Shown here piece after piece: positions 11,774 through 23,352 of a DNA stretch of 64,000 nucleotides (the first letter of the stretch is position 1; every line of letters begins with the position of its first letter). A program made the position numbers and the translations under genes. The DNA is from Erodium maritimum (taxonomy: Eukaryota; Streptophyta; Magnoliopsida; Geraniales; Geraniaceae). A model generated the notes under the pieces. That model saw only the letters and a program-made list of their open reading frames with translations. It did no database searches and was not told where the DNA came from. The stretch covers positions 6,510,001 through 6,574,000 of the forward strand of contig OY997589.1 of assembly GCA_963921825.1 (NCBI GenBank). The letters are read 5' to 3'.

Positions 11774-12295
11774 ATGGGTTCTTCTTGTGTTTGTTTCCTG
11801 AGGAACCCACCACCTAGTGTTGCTCTTCTTCCGATCCCACTACTGATCTTCTCTTGCAATTACTGGGGTTTTGGGTTCTTCTCCACCTTCCTCACCTCTT
11901 CGGCTTTGGTTTTGTCCACTGTCCTCATCACCTCCTCCAAGAGCAAGGAACAAGAAGCTCCCATCAGCTCAGCTTCTTCCATGGAATGTGAAGCTCAAGA
12001 GAGTGATCACTCCTCGACCAGTGAGGACTCTGAGGCAGACCACAGCCCTGACTGGTCGGACGGTTACATCTCCGACGAGGAGAGCCTCTTCGAGATCGCC
12101 TTACCTAGCGGCCATTGTGCTGGTGATCACAGCAAGGAAGAGTCCAAGTTCTTGAACAGAAACTTGCCGGATTTGTTTCAGCTAGAGCAGACGCTAAAGG
12201 AGCTCCTTGCGGAGATCAACGAGGAAGATAACATGATTGAGATTGACATATCAATGGGCTCCATCAAGTGCTCGAGGTTTGAGATTGAAGCTTGA
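11774..12295 (+). CDS. Plant-specific small acidic membrane protein, function unknown
   Basis: A 173-residue protein without introns. I chose the ATG at 11774 because the open frame upstream has no other ATG and the TATA box fits. Residues about 13-50 are strongly hydrophobic (LLPIPLLIFSCNYWGFGFF, then STFLTSSALVLSTVLITSS), giving one or two membrane segments. The rest is acidic and Ser-rich: DGYISDEESLFEIALPSGH, then a C-terminal block with LAEINEEDNMIEIDISMGS and IKCSRFEIEA. I recall similar DEESLIEIALPSGH and IEIDISMGSIKCSRFEIEA motifs in uncharacterised angiosperm proteins. This points to a conserved family with a cytosolic acidic tail. No enzymatic domain is seen, and I give no function. 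The gene sits between LINE debris and a long intergenic region. Confidence 0.85.
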   Translation: MGSSCVCFLRNPPPSVALLPIPLLIFSCNYWGFGFFSTFLTSSALVLSTVLITSSKSKEQEAPISSASSMECEAQESDHSSTSEDSEADHSPDWSDGYISDEESLFEIALPSGHCAGDHSKEESKFLNRNLPDLFQLEQTLKELLAEINEEDNMIEIDISMGSIKCSRFEIEA

Positions 12296-13109
12296 GCTAT
12301 AATACCTTAGTTTCATTCAAGTTTTTGATCCTACCGGATTTATTGTATTGTTGTTTGTTACCTTTTTGGGATAGCTATAAAAACCGTCCCCAATGACCTT
12401 TCTGTTAATTGACCCTCCTTTGTCTTCGTCTCGTTATTATGTACATATCTGATAGAAGTTTCATATCTAATATTTAATATATTTTCGTTCATTTCTCAAT
12501 ATATATAAAGTATTGACCTTCATCAGATTTATATTTATATATGATAACAATGGAAATAGTGGAGATCATTTGGAGGTATGTTTATGTACTTACCTTACTT
12601 TCTTTTTTTTACTACTCTTTGTATCATATTATTGTGAGTTCATGCTGCTTTACAAGCTTTGGATACTGTTTTTATGGTTGACCACCTTCCCAAAACTAAG
12701 CTTTGGATACCTATATAAATCAGAGTGGTACTGCCACGACCTTTTGTTTTTTCTCTTAATGTAACCTTGGAAGAATATATTGATCTGATCATTGCAATCC
12801 CACTTTGTCTCCATATTGGCATTGTGTATATGTCCATAATGAGAACTCTTTTAATTTATCCGTAATTTTTAATATGATAATTCAAGCTTAAAATCTATGA
12901 ATGTAATTTGGCTGGTTTTAAACATACTAGCAAAAGATATGATGTAGTACTTAAGTAACCCGAAAATACGTCAATGTTCGAATCCGATAAACTTTAGTAT
13001 TTTTGGGTCGAAACAAGCTACCGAGAAAAACGCATGGTTTCTCCATGACCTACGATGTTTTACGGAAATCCGGGATTATCTGGAGGGGCAAATTCGTTTT
13101 TTCCTTAAG
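12296..13109. other. AT-rich 3' flank and intergenic region
   Basis: Holds the 3' UTR of the 11774 gene and AT-rich DNA. The short open frames look random. Confidence 0.4.
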
Positions 13110-13192
13110 TATTTGACCTCTATACATTTTATAAGGAACAATAACTAGTGTACAAAGGTATTGTTCCTTATAAAATGTATATAGGTCAAATA
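13110..13192. repeat. Near-perfect foldback, 34-bp arms
   Basis: The left arm (13110-13143, TATTTGACCTCTATACATTT and on) and right arm (13159-13192) are reverse complements with one mismatch in 34, around a 15-base loop. RNA copied through here would fold into a tight hairpin. No target duplication is clear, so it may be a tiny MITE or a chance inverted duplication. A pre-miRNA is possible but not shown. Confidence 0.8.
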
Positions 13193-14120
13193 ATTATGGG
13201 AAGATGTCATTTTACCATCTATTATATGAAATTTGAGGTCATATGACTAACGGAATGAAATATTTCATCTATTTTTACTAACAAAATCGTGTGACTAATA
13301 TTTAAGGTAGTGCATTTTTCATTTTGACATATTGAATACTATAGCGTTTGTGGCCAATACTTAAAAACAAATTTCGATATTTAACCCTAAAGTAAAATAT
13401 ATAAAAACTACAACTTGGATGTATATAATCTGTTCTAATATCTCAACGGCTGAAATATTTTTAAATTATAATTTGGATGTTTAAAGTTTTTTTTTTAAAT
13501 CCATTATAATTTATAAACCCACACAATATTTGAAGTGGAGTATTCAAATCACCTCTGACTAAGATGCAGTGACTGTATCATTCTTCAATGTTACATTAAT
13601 GATTCATTAGAAACACATGTTTTGTTTCATTAGCAATTTTTTTTTGTGATAATTTCAGAGTTGACTTTGTTCTATAACCATGATACCACGTGAGCTCCAT
13701 TGGTCATGAGATGTATAGGGCCCAATAAATTCTACAAGGTCCGATGATCTGACTCAATTGGGCTGGACACCAACAGATTCTTAAATTAATCAATCAACCC
13801 CATCTTGACAAAAGATGATCAAATTTCAAAATATCCTTAAAATTGCACTTATAAATTTCCAGAATACAAAAATATAAATTATACAATTTTTTTTGGCCAA
13901 GATATCAAAAAATAAATAACTGCAAAAATGATAGCCTCTTAAAAACAATTTGGGTCCTTCCTCCTCTTCCTCCCAAAGCATAACTGGATCGATAAAGGTT
14001 CTAAATAAGAACCGTCTCCATTGTTGCAACAATCTCTCTTCCCTAACCTTATGTGCCGGTCTCGGCCTCTCCTAACCTTGATCTCATTAATCCTTAAGCT
14101 ACACCACCAACGTGTCCCAC
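13193..14120. other. AT-rich intergenic region
   Basis: Low-GC sequence with no gene recognised. The block before 14120 may already be the 5' UTR of the LINE ORF1 piece that follows. Confidence 0.4.
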
Positions 14121-14124
14121 TACG

Positions 14125-15240
14125 GTGGAAGATGGCTTGTCCTCCAACCAGGGTCAATTAGGGGTGGTCTCCCCTGATGAGGAAGAAGACGAAGGGGTTG
14201 TTGTCATCCAAGGCAAAGCGATCCTGAAGATGGACAACACCAGGTACCGATATGCCTTGGCGTACCGCCTTCTCTTCAAAGCCTCCTTTAACCCAAAGAC
14301 CCTCTGTGAGGTCATGACTATAATGTGGAGGGTGAATAGCCTGGTGGTTCAGCCAATGAAAAGAAGGTGTTGGCTTTCTTCTTTTTATCAACGATGGATG
14401 ACATCTAAAATCGGGGACCATATTGCTTAAACAAATTCTCGTTGTTGTATACGACCCTCGTCCTCCACATACAGATTGAAGACCAGCCCTTCAATGTCCC
14501 GGTGGAAGTGAGGAATGCCCAGATTAGGGATTTGTTGGCATCTAGCCTAGGATCGGAGGTCTTCACGACCCTGTACCCGTGGAGGAAGGGATGGGACAAG
14601 TTAATCTATCTGCGGGTTCAACTGGACGTGGCCAGGCTGATCCGCCACCATATCCGTCTAGCTTTTCCAAGCCATCATGTTCCCATCAGGATTTGTCTCC
14701 AATATGTGCGGTTTTTGAACATTCTACTTCTGGTATGACCGTATCGACCATAAGGTATGGGACTGTCAGGCCATCATACCAAGAGTGGGATAGCAGGATC
14801 ATCAGTTTGATGCGTCAATATGGGTTCCACTAAGGCCTAACATTGAGGGCATGTTGTGAACAGGATGGTAAATCCTAAAGGAAGACTAACGAGATCGATA
14901 ACTAGAGGCGCAACCAAGGCAACTGGCATGCTAGACAAACCCACCGGTACTGAAGAGAATGCCGAGGCTACCAGGACCACCACTGGGTTTTCCGACTCAA
15001 GTTGCGGTGAAAGAAAACGATTGTTTAGTGGAGATCCATAACACTTGTAATGAAACCTTAAATGGATGGCATCCAAGAGGTGAGTTCGCACATCCCATAT
15101 CTAATGAGGGAGAAGCCCTAATCACGAAGACCCATGATCTAGCTCATGTGGGCTAGGAAGGCCACGTGACCTAGATCATGCGGGAGAAAGGAGTTGGAAG
15201 CGCTCATTGACGGGGGTTTCGATCCCTAATGCGATGCGAA
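14125..15240 (+). mobile_element. LINE ORF1 remnant (DUF4283-like)
   Basis: Plus-strand gag-like ORF1. The frame at 14125-14430 contains GKAILKMDNTRYRYALAYRL and NPKTLCEVMTIMWRV, in the pattern of the plant DUF4283 domain. The frame at 14442-14738 continues with VEVRNAQIRDLLASSLGSEV and YLRVQLDVARLIRH. The change of frame at about 14430 shows it is broken. A zinc knuckle is not clear in it. It ends where a second ORF1 remnant begins. Confidence 0.65.
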
Positions 15241-15249
15241 TTCCCTTGA

Positions 15250-16801
15250 TCCCGCCCTTGCTTACTACGCCTCTGGAATGGTTCGTTGTTTCGGGTGCCC
15301 AAGCCAGTGCCAGTCGGCTTTGCTCAGGGGGTAGTGCTACCGCTAGACTATCTCAAGTCTAACCTAGACAATCTCCAAGATGGTTTCTCTTCGTGTTCGC
15401 TGGAGGAGTTGGAGGTTCTGGTACCATACTCTTCGGTGAAGCCGTCGGTAATTGCACGCCAACAATTCATAATGATGGGCACGCTTTGGACTTCGTAGCC
15501 TCCCCGAAAGGATTTTATACTCCGGATCATCACTAATGCATGGGGAATATCCATGGAGGGCTTAGTGATCAAAGACATAGGCCCCGGCGTCTTTGGGTTC
15601 TATTTCGAGTCGGAGGAGGCTCGTGCATAGGTCCGGGGCAACGATCCCCAATGCTTGGATGAACGTCCGCTCCTACTTGGAGATTTGGATCCGATGACTA
15701 GGGAACCCCCCCCCCCCCCCCCCACTCTGAATCGGCTATAGCTATGGGTTCACGCCCATGGCCTCCCTCAATTGGTGAGCACCTGAGCGACTAGGGAGAC
15801 GATTGGCTCGACTCTTAGGCTATGTGTCGTTGTCCTGTGTGACCAGTGGGGCCTCTGCTAGAGCGGCGAGAGTGAGGTTATGGCACCTCGTGGTGCGTCT
15901 TATGTGTCGTCATATGCTGTTGTGTTTTAGGGAATTTCCGGACATGGTTCGAGTCTCGCTCAACTACACAAAGTTGCCTTCCTTTTGCTTTAATTGTGGT
16001 CTGATCGAACATGTAGTCTAGGAGTGTGACCCGGAGATGGGTGGTACCCCACGGTTCGATTCATCTACATTGGAGTACCAGAAGGATCGGAGCGTCAAGC
16101 CATACGCGACTGATTGGGGGAATCAGGGGTCTTGGAGCTTACTACTAAGGGTCGGACCCGTTTCCCCGAGCAATGTAACTAAGGGTGCCTTGCCTCGAGG
16201 AAGGGGCCCAATTGTATCCTCGAGCACTATACCTAAGAGTACAGGTCCTCGAGTCAGCATCTAAGCTGATAAAGTCGATCCCGACTGGAAAAACTTGGTG
16301 GCCGAACAACTCTCTGGTAGCAAGGAAACCGAAGTTTCAGGTTTCATTCTGTCTGAGCACAAAAATAGAGATGGAGCTGGTGCTGGAGGAGTGAAGAGGG
16401 GGTCTGTTGGTGGACCTCGAGATGATCAAGTGATGGCTGGTAAGCAACCACGCCAAGATGAATGTTAGGATCCTCTAGCTTTAGGGACTGGCTCCAAGAG
16501 GGGTCCCTGGTGAAAGTCATTCCTCCTACAACTGATGCAATTCAAGTTTGGTCCCTTCGCCCCCTTGATACAATATTTAGGCACTACATTGAGCATGACT
16601 TCCAGTTTTGTTTTCCACCCCCACCTTTCTTCATGCCTATATGGCGTTTCTATAGCGTTTATAATGGTTACATTGTTAAAAAAATGCGAACAATTATGTT
16701 TTATGTCTGTTCTTTTTTAGTGGTTAGGGAATGATAGTCCTGGCGCACTCGTTTGTAGTCGATTTCAGATGCTAATAAATTGTACATTTTGTTCAAAAAA
16801 A
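15250..16801 (+). mobile_element. LINE ORF1 remnant with zinc knuckle and A tail
   Basis: Plus-strand ORF1 of the same kind as the one at 1-1460. EGLVIKDIGPGVFGFYFESE lies near 15555-15620. The knuckle VSLNYTKLPSFCFNCG, then EHVV and ECD, lies near 15950-16030, with one in-frame stop inside the knuckle. The sequence ends at GTTCAAAAAAA (16795-16801). No RT follows, so the copy is ORF1-only or has lost its ORF2. A run of 18 C lies within it at 15706-15723. Confidence 0.7.
15706..15723. repeat. Poly-C tract (18 C)
   Basis: Eighteen uninterrupted C in a LINE ORF1 remnant. See also the 20-G run at 22967, which is a C run on the sense strand of another ORF1 remnant. Confidence 0.95.
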
Positions 16802-17035
16802 TTCATTAAATTGATTATTAATTAACGAGTCATTAAATATGTTATTAATTAAGGAAACAATTTAAATATATTATTAAATCACTGTTTCTCTATAGGCTAT
16901 ATTCGTCTATTAAATCTAAATCGACATCGATAACTCTCTGAATCGATTTGAACTCATTTGTCACTGGATTTAACTCAAAAACTTAATTTTGATTCGATTC
17001 GACGACGCCTGATTCAAACGCATAAAACCCCGTTA

Positions 17036-18970
17036 GAGCATCTCCAATGGTTAGACATTGTGCAGTGTCTAGGAGCAGTGTCTAACCATTGTTTTTGGCT
17101 TCCAGACACTGCTTCCAGACACTGGTCCTCCAATGGTAGTGTCTACACAGTGTCAGGAGCAGTGTCTACACAATTTCAGTAAATTAAAAAAGCACCCACA
17201 TATTTGTGACACTTTTAATTAAACCCAAATACGAATTGCATAACAATTTTTTTATTACAAACAAAATAGAAATTACATTAACATTGACAATTAATATTTA
17301 ATTGCGGCCGCCATCTCCAATTTTTTCCCAAATGTGTTCGATGAGATCATCGTGGAGTTGGTGATGAACATTCCAATCCCGAATCCTTGCTCTATGGCCC
17401 AGGATACAGTCGTTGGTCACCGCTGGTGGTGGTCCTCTACGTACGGTGTGGTCCGGGACAACAAGATCTGCAAACGGATCAGTGGGCCACGGCCTACGCT
17501 CATCCTCAACGATCATGTTGTGTAGGATCACACAAGCAGTCATGATCACTGCGAGTGAGCCCCTATCCCACATTCGACCCGGGCGAGTAACGATGTGAAA
17601 CCGGGCCTGTAGAACTCCAAACGCTCGTTCGATGTCCTTCCTACACGCCTCTTGGTATCTAGAAAAGAATCGTTGTTTCGGCGTATGTGGAGCAGGTATG
17701 GACTTCACAAATGTTGCCCAAGCAGGATAAATTTCATCTGTCAAGTAATACGGGGTTTCGTATTCTCTACCGCTGATCTTGAACTTCACATCTGGGGCGA
17801 AGCCTTTTACTACTTGGGAGAATAGTGTAGACCTATTGAGCACGTGGATGTCGTTGTTGGAGCCCGGTGTCCCGAAGAAAGCGTGTCAGATCCAAAGGTC
17901 TTGGGATGCTACGGCTTCGAGCATGATTGTGGGGACGTTCCCGTGGTCCCTACTTGCGAACTGTACATCCCATGCCACAAGACAGTTCTTCCAATCCCAA
18001 TGCATGCAGTCCAGGCTCCCTAACATCCCCGGAAAGCCGCGCTCTTCGTTGATTCGCAACAACCGTTTTGTATCGTCCACGGTCGGGCGTCGTAGATAGG
18101 TCCGCCCGTACACCTTGATGACGCCAATGCAAAACTTCTTCAGGCAGTCCAGCGCAGTGGTCTCCATCATTCGCAAATACTCGTCGCAAGCATCGGCTGG
18201 ACTTCCATAACAGAGCTGACGAAGTGCTACCGTGCACGTCTGGTGTGGAGTGAAAGAGGCCCTACCCGTAGCATCCTTTCCGTTACGGAAGTAGGCGTAC
18301 CGGCCACTCAAACCATTCATGATCCGGATGAACATGTCCCTCGACATCCGGAACCGTCGCCGAAATTGTTGGTCGCTGTACACCGGTTGAGGCGCGAAGT
18401 AGTCACGGATCAGCCCTTCGTGTGCATCTTCGCGGTTGCGCTCAATCACTCTCCGCTTGGGTCTCGGCGCCGACATTGAGCTCTCGGCCTCATCATCATC
18501 CTCACTCATTGGTTGTACGGCTGCCATCAGTTGATCCTCTAATGCTTGTTGTGTTGCCTCCAGATACCTATCCACCGCGGCGTCTATTTGTTCTTCTGTC
18601 ATTTGCTTCATTTCGTCTAGCGTCGGAAGACTCGCCGTCGAAAAAACTAGAATATGAAAACTATAGGATTTGGAGAGGAATAGATGAATAGTAGCTTGAA
18701 AGAAGAGAGGAGAAGTGAGATTTCAATTGGGGCAGATCTGAATTTATAGAAAACTGTTGGGCACTATGGGAGTCGGCGTCGCCACGTGTCGGGTCGTGAC
18801 TGGCCAACCGACTAGCCGTTAGCGCCAGACACGACTGACTGCGTCGTTGGCAGAACCAGCAACGACCAGCAACAACGGCACCGCAGAGACGACTTCCAGA
18901 CACGACCAGTCGTGTCTACGTGTCGTGTCTGGGCCGTGCCTACGCCAGACACGACCCATTGGAGGTGCTC
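17036..18970 (-). mobile_element. PIF/Harbinger transposon carrying only a transposase
   Basis: The ends are inverted repeats: GAGCATCTCCAATGG at the left and the complement of GAGCACCTCCAATGG at the right, with one mismatch in 15. Both sides carry the 3-bp duplication TTA (17033-17035 and 18971-18973), the PIF/Harbinger hallmark. The 1935-bp element holds one gene, a minus-strand transposase (17298-18611). The second Harbinger gene, the SANT/Myb-like ORF1, is absent. The clean TIRs and TSD imply a recent insertion. Confidence 0.92.
17298..18611 (-). pseudogene. Harbinger transposase (DDE_Tnp_4), one in-frame stop
   Basis: Nuclease-type transposase that would cut and rejoin the element ends. 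The frame is continuous over 437 codons except for one TGA at 17886-17888. There LWI-stop-HAFFGTPGSNND replaces the usual LWIWHAFFGTPG, so a Trp codon has most likely become TGA. The acidic triad positions are present: D in GSLDCMHWDWKNC, D in GSNNDIHVLNRS and E in RKDIERAFGVLQARFHIV. The N-terminal part has an acidic region and RDYFAPQPVYSDQQFRRRFR, as in plant members. No intron is needed. This copy should not make a full protein unless the stop is read through, yet little else is damaged. Confidence 0.92.
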
Positions 18971-18973
18971 TTA

Positions 18974-19630
18974 CTAAAGATCTTATACATTCGTACGCTC
19001 GCATCGGTTTGTAAAATGCATGTCTGTTAATGTTTGAGACGGTAGATTTGATGACATTGACAGCCGACCGAGAGAGAGAATCAATGCCCAAATCCACATC
19101 AACCTTGTAATTTAGGAAATGTTCGGGTTACACTCACAAGAAGGCCCTACCACACAACCACGTAAGCAAGCACGTGAAACCCAGACAGTTTATCATCGCG
19201 TAGAAAGAGAGAGATTGTCGGTGGAGGATTATGCGGCCCCACCACAAACCCCTCTGCGCTCAAATTGGCCCCACCCACATTACCAGCCTGGCACGTACTA
19301 CGTACCGACACTCCTGGGTCCCACACCACTAACCACTCTTCCAATCACCGATTAAAATAATCAAATTGGATTACAATTATCAGACTAAATAACAATCCTT
19401 TAGGTCTGATTTCATGCTTCGATCTCACCTTCCACCTATAAAATCAACAAATAGCAGACCGCCACGTAGGAAAATCGATAGCCGTTGAAATGTGGACCGA
19501 CAAATTGTGGTCCCCACATTTTCCATTTCCAAGCTGGCTCACAGCTCAGTCCTCATATACACCACTCACTCGCTACTACAAATCTCATCGCCACCACTCC
19601 CTCCCAAAACCCTCTCCACCCTCCGCCACA
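18974..19630. other. Upstream region of the FLA2-like gene
   Basis: Intergenic DNA and the promoter of the FLA2-like gene. TATAAAAT lies at 19437-19444, and a second TATA-like word, CATATACA, lies at about 19554. Either could serve, giving a 5' UTR of about 160 or about 45 nt. Open frames starting before 19631 in the same phase are read-through into UTR. Confidence 0.45.
19437..19444 (+). promoter_or_regulatory. TATA box candidate
   Basis: TATAAAAT about 190 bases before the ATG at 19631. The alternative, CATATACA, is nearer the ATG. Confidence 0.35.
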
Positions 19631-21107
19631 ATGCCTCACGCGCCACCTCTCGCCGCGGCCGCTCTCGGGCTCGCGGTTCTCCTCCTAGCCTTGCCGTCCT
19701 CCACCTACGCTCACAACATCACCAAGATCCTCGCCAAGCACCCGAGCTTCTCCACCTTCAACCACTACCTCACCATCACCCACCTCGCCACCGAAATCAA
19801 CCGCCGCGAGACGATCACCGTCCTCGCCCTCGACAACTCGGCCATGTCGTCGATCCTCTCCAAGCACCTCTCCGTCGCCACCCTCAAGAACGTCCTCTCC
19901 CTCCACGTCTTGGTCGACTACTTCGGCGCCAAGAAGCTCCACCAAATCACCAACGGCACCGCCCTCACCGCCACCATGTTCCAAGCCACCGGCGCCGCCC
20001 CAGGCTCCTCCGGCTACATCAATGTCACCGACCTCAAGGGCGGCAAGGTCGCCTTCGGAGCTGAAGACAACGACGGCACCCTCAACTCCATGTACGTTAA
20101 ATCCGTCGAGGAGCTTCCCTACAACATCTCCGTCTTACAAATCAGCCAGGTATATTATTAACTGTTAGAATATAACTATAATTGCGTCTTTAACTATGAG
20201 CTTGAGATTTAGTTGAATTGGTTTTCTAATATAGTATCAGAACTAAATACCGACAGATTTACCAAACCACATGTCACAAAATTCTCATCACTCTCTCTTT
20301 CTATTTCTAGTGCCATTTTTTAGGATTGAACATGTTCAACTATCGACTTAAATTTTTAGCCGGTAACGAAACCTGAATTATTTATATGGTCATTTATCTC
20401 AGCCTCTGACATCATCCGAAGCCGAAGCACCGACGGCCTCTCCGAGCGAGCTCAACCTAACATCAATCATGTCAAAACAAGGATGCAAGGCCTTCGCCGA
20501 CTTGCTGAAGGCGACCGGCGCCGAGAGCACGTTCCAGACAAACATAGACGGCGGGTTAACCGTCTTCTGCCCAACCGACGCCGCCATCAGCGCGTTCATG
20601 CCCAAGTACAAGAACCTGACGGCGACACATAAAGATTCACTGCTGCTGTACCACGGGGTGCCGGTGTACCAATCCCTACAAATGCTGAAGTCCAACAACG
20701 GTATCATGAACACTCTGGCCACCGACGGCGCCAACAAGTACGACTTCACCGTCCAAAACGACGGCGAGGACGTGACCCTGGAGACCAAGGTGGTGACGGC
20801 CAACCTGAAGGGGACGGTGATCGATCAGGAGCCGTTGGTGGTGTATAAGATCGATAAGGTTCTGCAGCCCAAGGAGCTGTTTAAGGTGACCAAAGCCGCC
20901 GCCGCGCCCAAGAGTTCGAAAAAGGCTCCGGCCCCCAAGGCTTCCAAAGAGGCCAATGCCGATGCCGATTCGCCGGCGGATTCGGCTGATGGGCCGGCGG
21001 GGGAGGACGACACGGCGGCTGATGATGAGAATGCGGCGGCGGGGTTGGGGGTTGGGAAGGTGGTGGTTGTGTTTTTGAGCTTGTGTTTGGGTTTGGTCAT
21101 GGTGTGA
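19631..21107 (+). CDS. FLA2: Fasciclin-like arabinogalactan protein, FLA2-like
   Basis: GPI-anchored cell-surface glycoprotein with two fasciclin domains, linked in this family to cell adhesion and wall architecture. Exons are 19631-20149 and 20403-21107. The intron has GT at 20150 and AG at 20401-20402 in phase 0, giving 407 residues. Residues 1-27 are a signal peptide ending STYA. FAS1 domain 1 (about 29-172) has ITVLALDNSAMSS and VLSLHVLVDYFG. Across the splice site the protein reads ISQ, then PLTSSEAEAPTASPSE, the first AGP-type stretch. FAS1 domain 2 follows with LTVFCPTDAAISAF and LLYHGVPVYQSLQM. Then come an Ala/Pro/Lys-rich AGP region (APKSSKKAPAPKASKE) and a hydrophobic GPI signal (GKVVVVFLSLCLGLVMV). 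Length and the EAEAPTASPS linker fit FLA2 best; FLA1 is the alternative. The exons are GC-rich compared with the flanks. Confidence 0.95.
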
Positions 21108-22600
21108 ATAATTGTGATCTGAAATTTTTCTGGACAAACTCAATGGGAGACAAGCATATCCGCACATGGGACAGGGTTTTTATCCTTTTTAAATTTATTT
21201 GTGGAGAGAAAATAATAGAGTCGAGTTGGTACTTTTTTTACCTTATTTATTTTTGGTGAAGAATGTGTACGTGAAATTCATAAATGGAATCTTGAGTTGT
21301 ATTGGTATTATTATTTGTAAATTGCAATGATGTAATTCTCTTTTCTCCTGGAGAATCCAAGGCATGATATTTGGATAGTCAAACTAGAATGATTAAGCCA
21401 TAATCATTCCAAATGAGATGTGAATCGGTTATGTTTTTACTAATATTCTATTCTAACCTCACATTAGAAGTTACTCTAAGATTACATAAAAGGCATGATT
21501 TAAAGGGTAAAATGTCCCGACTCTAAGTACTGAGGCTCCAATACGTTTGAAGCGGGTTCGGATACCATACCGGGGAAAAAGATTTTGGTTGGGGACGGGT
21601 GGACATTCATGTCTCGCATGTATGTATTATGTTAATACATATATATGATCGGTTTCTGGTCAAGATCATATTGTTTTGTCATTCAATAATAAACATTTTT
21701 AACGTTTAGTTGTTGATAAAGTGTAACTTTTTTTTCTTTCATAGTTTTTGTTCTCTCTTGTACTGGTTATTTTCTTAGTTGTGCTTTTTAGAAAAAGCAA
21801 AATGGAAATTTATGTGGTGCTCTTTGCCCGTTATAGATTTACAACTAGTTAACATCACGTTGTTAGATAACAATGCTTTATAAAGCTAATCACTATCATC
21901 AATGAATTTATATGTTGTTAGAGGGATTAAAACAGTATAGTCAACCAACCATGACACTTCACTCCAAAATTGATTTACCTGGAAATTTGGAAATTATTCG
22001 GTTGGACGGAACCAAGATAGAGCAAAACCAAGTAGCAGAGGGATGGGACGGGGAACGGGGATCACGAGCCGGGCCATGATCCTAGCCCCGTCGTCACACC
22101 CAATTTAAAGTTGTTATTATACAATTCAAGTGACATGGTAACAAATTTTAAATTTGAAGATATAGATGACATGGATTGAAACAAAATTGAAATCAGAAAT
22201 GTTTCCATCATTTGATAGAGTTGAAATTACCCTATGCATATTAACACCTACAAAGCTTAGTTTTTTTGGGTATTTTTTTTTAATAATAATTGAGTTTTAT
22301 TAATTGTACAAATCAGACAAGAAGTAAAGTCGAGATGATAAAACTGAAAAAAGGTGGGAAATAATTTAAACTCATAGATATCGAATGCTAATCCAATTGA
22401 GATATGCCCGATTATACTAGGGAAAATAGCTAGAAGCCAATCTCCAAGTTGTTGGTTGTGGACGAGAAGTCTTGAATGATTACTTTCTAACTTGACCTAA
22501 AAATGCATGTGGTAAAATATCGGAGGCACTTGAGGGGATATCGGGCATCTAGGGAGAACACCAAGAAATGAGGAACAATGTTGTTGGGCTTCCACCGACC
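21108..22600. other. 3' flank and intergenic region
   Basis: 3' UTR of the FLA2-like gene followed by AT-rich intergenic DNA. No open frame of recognisable family was seen. The words near 22360-22430 vaguely resemble a tRNA A box, but no tRNA can be folded. Confidence 0.4.
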
Positions 22601-22966
22601 TAGGCAAGGCGAGGTGTGTGTCCCCCACACACCTCGTTGATAGATGGGTCACTCATTGACCCTGGTGAGGCTGCTTGGCAGACCTCACCTCGTTTTTTTC
22701 ACCCTCGCGTCTGTGAAGCAAAATTTGATGATCCCCTTCCTAGATTGGCGGACAGTCAGGGTTGTGGCTGTGTCCGAGGCATGCAAATTCGTCGTACCTA
22801 CAAGAAGTGGTCCCTGACAAGGCAGGGGATTCTGTATCTCACCCCCTCGTTTGGTCCTATTACATGCGCTCCGGGGAAGGACGGGTTAGAAAGATTGGAC
22901 ACGAGTTGTCGCCTCCACGTATGTGTCAGTGCTTTGGGCAGAAGGCTATGTATCGAACTTGGGATT

Positions 22967-22986
22967 GGGGGGGGGGGGGGGGGGGG
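22967..22986. repeat. Poly-G tract (20 G)
   Basis: Twenty G in a row on the plus strand, followed by AGGGGGG. It lies in the LINE ORF1 remnant, so it is a C run in the sense direction of that element. Confidence 0.95.
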
Positions 22987-23352
22987 AGGGGGGCAGAGGG
23001 GCGAATCATGGTGGAATAGAGACTCTTGGCGCTGGAGGGTCGAGGGTAATGGTTGCATTCCTTTTATACGGACCCTCGTAGTTCTATCTATTTGGCTGGG
23101 CTGGGTTTCAACCAGTCCTATCAAATCCACGCCTTAATATTAGGTCGTTCCGGCACCAAGAGGGACATATCAAAATGTTGTATCACTTGAGGGTTTGTAG
23201 GATCCTTCCGCCGATATTCTATCCCTTGGTCACTTTTACACCCGCAATGGAAGCAATAGTTCAGGAGTCTAACGTAGTGGAGCCGGAAACGAGTTGGTGT
23301 ATGGTGTCCCTCGACCATTTTTCGGTCCGTCCTTTAGATTGGTGTGGCGAGG

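Noticed and set aside
19490-19630. Upstream in-frame extension of the FLA2-like protein
   Set aside because: The signal peptide starts properly at the ATG at 19631; the extension covers the promoter and UTR and is not FLA-like.
22365-22430. tRNA A-box-like words on the minus strand
   Set aside because: No B box at a proper distance and no cloverleaf.
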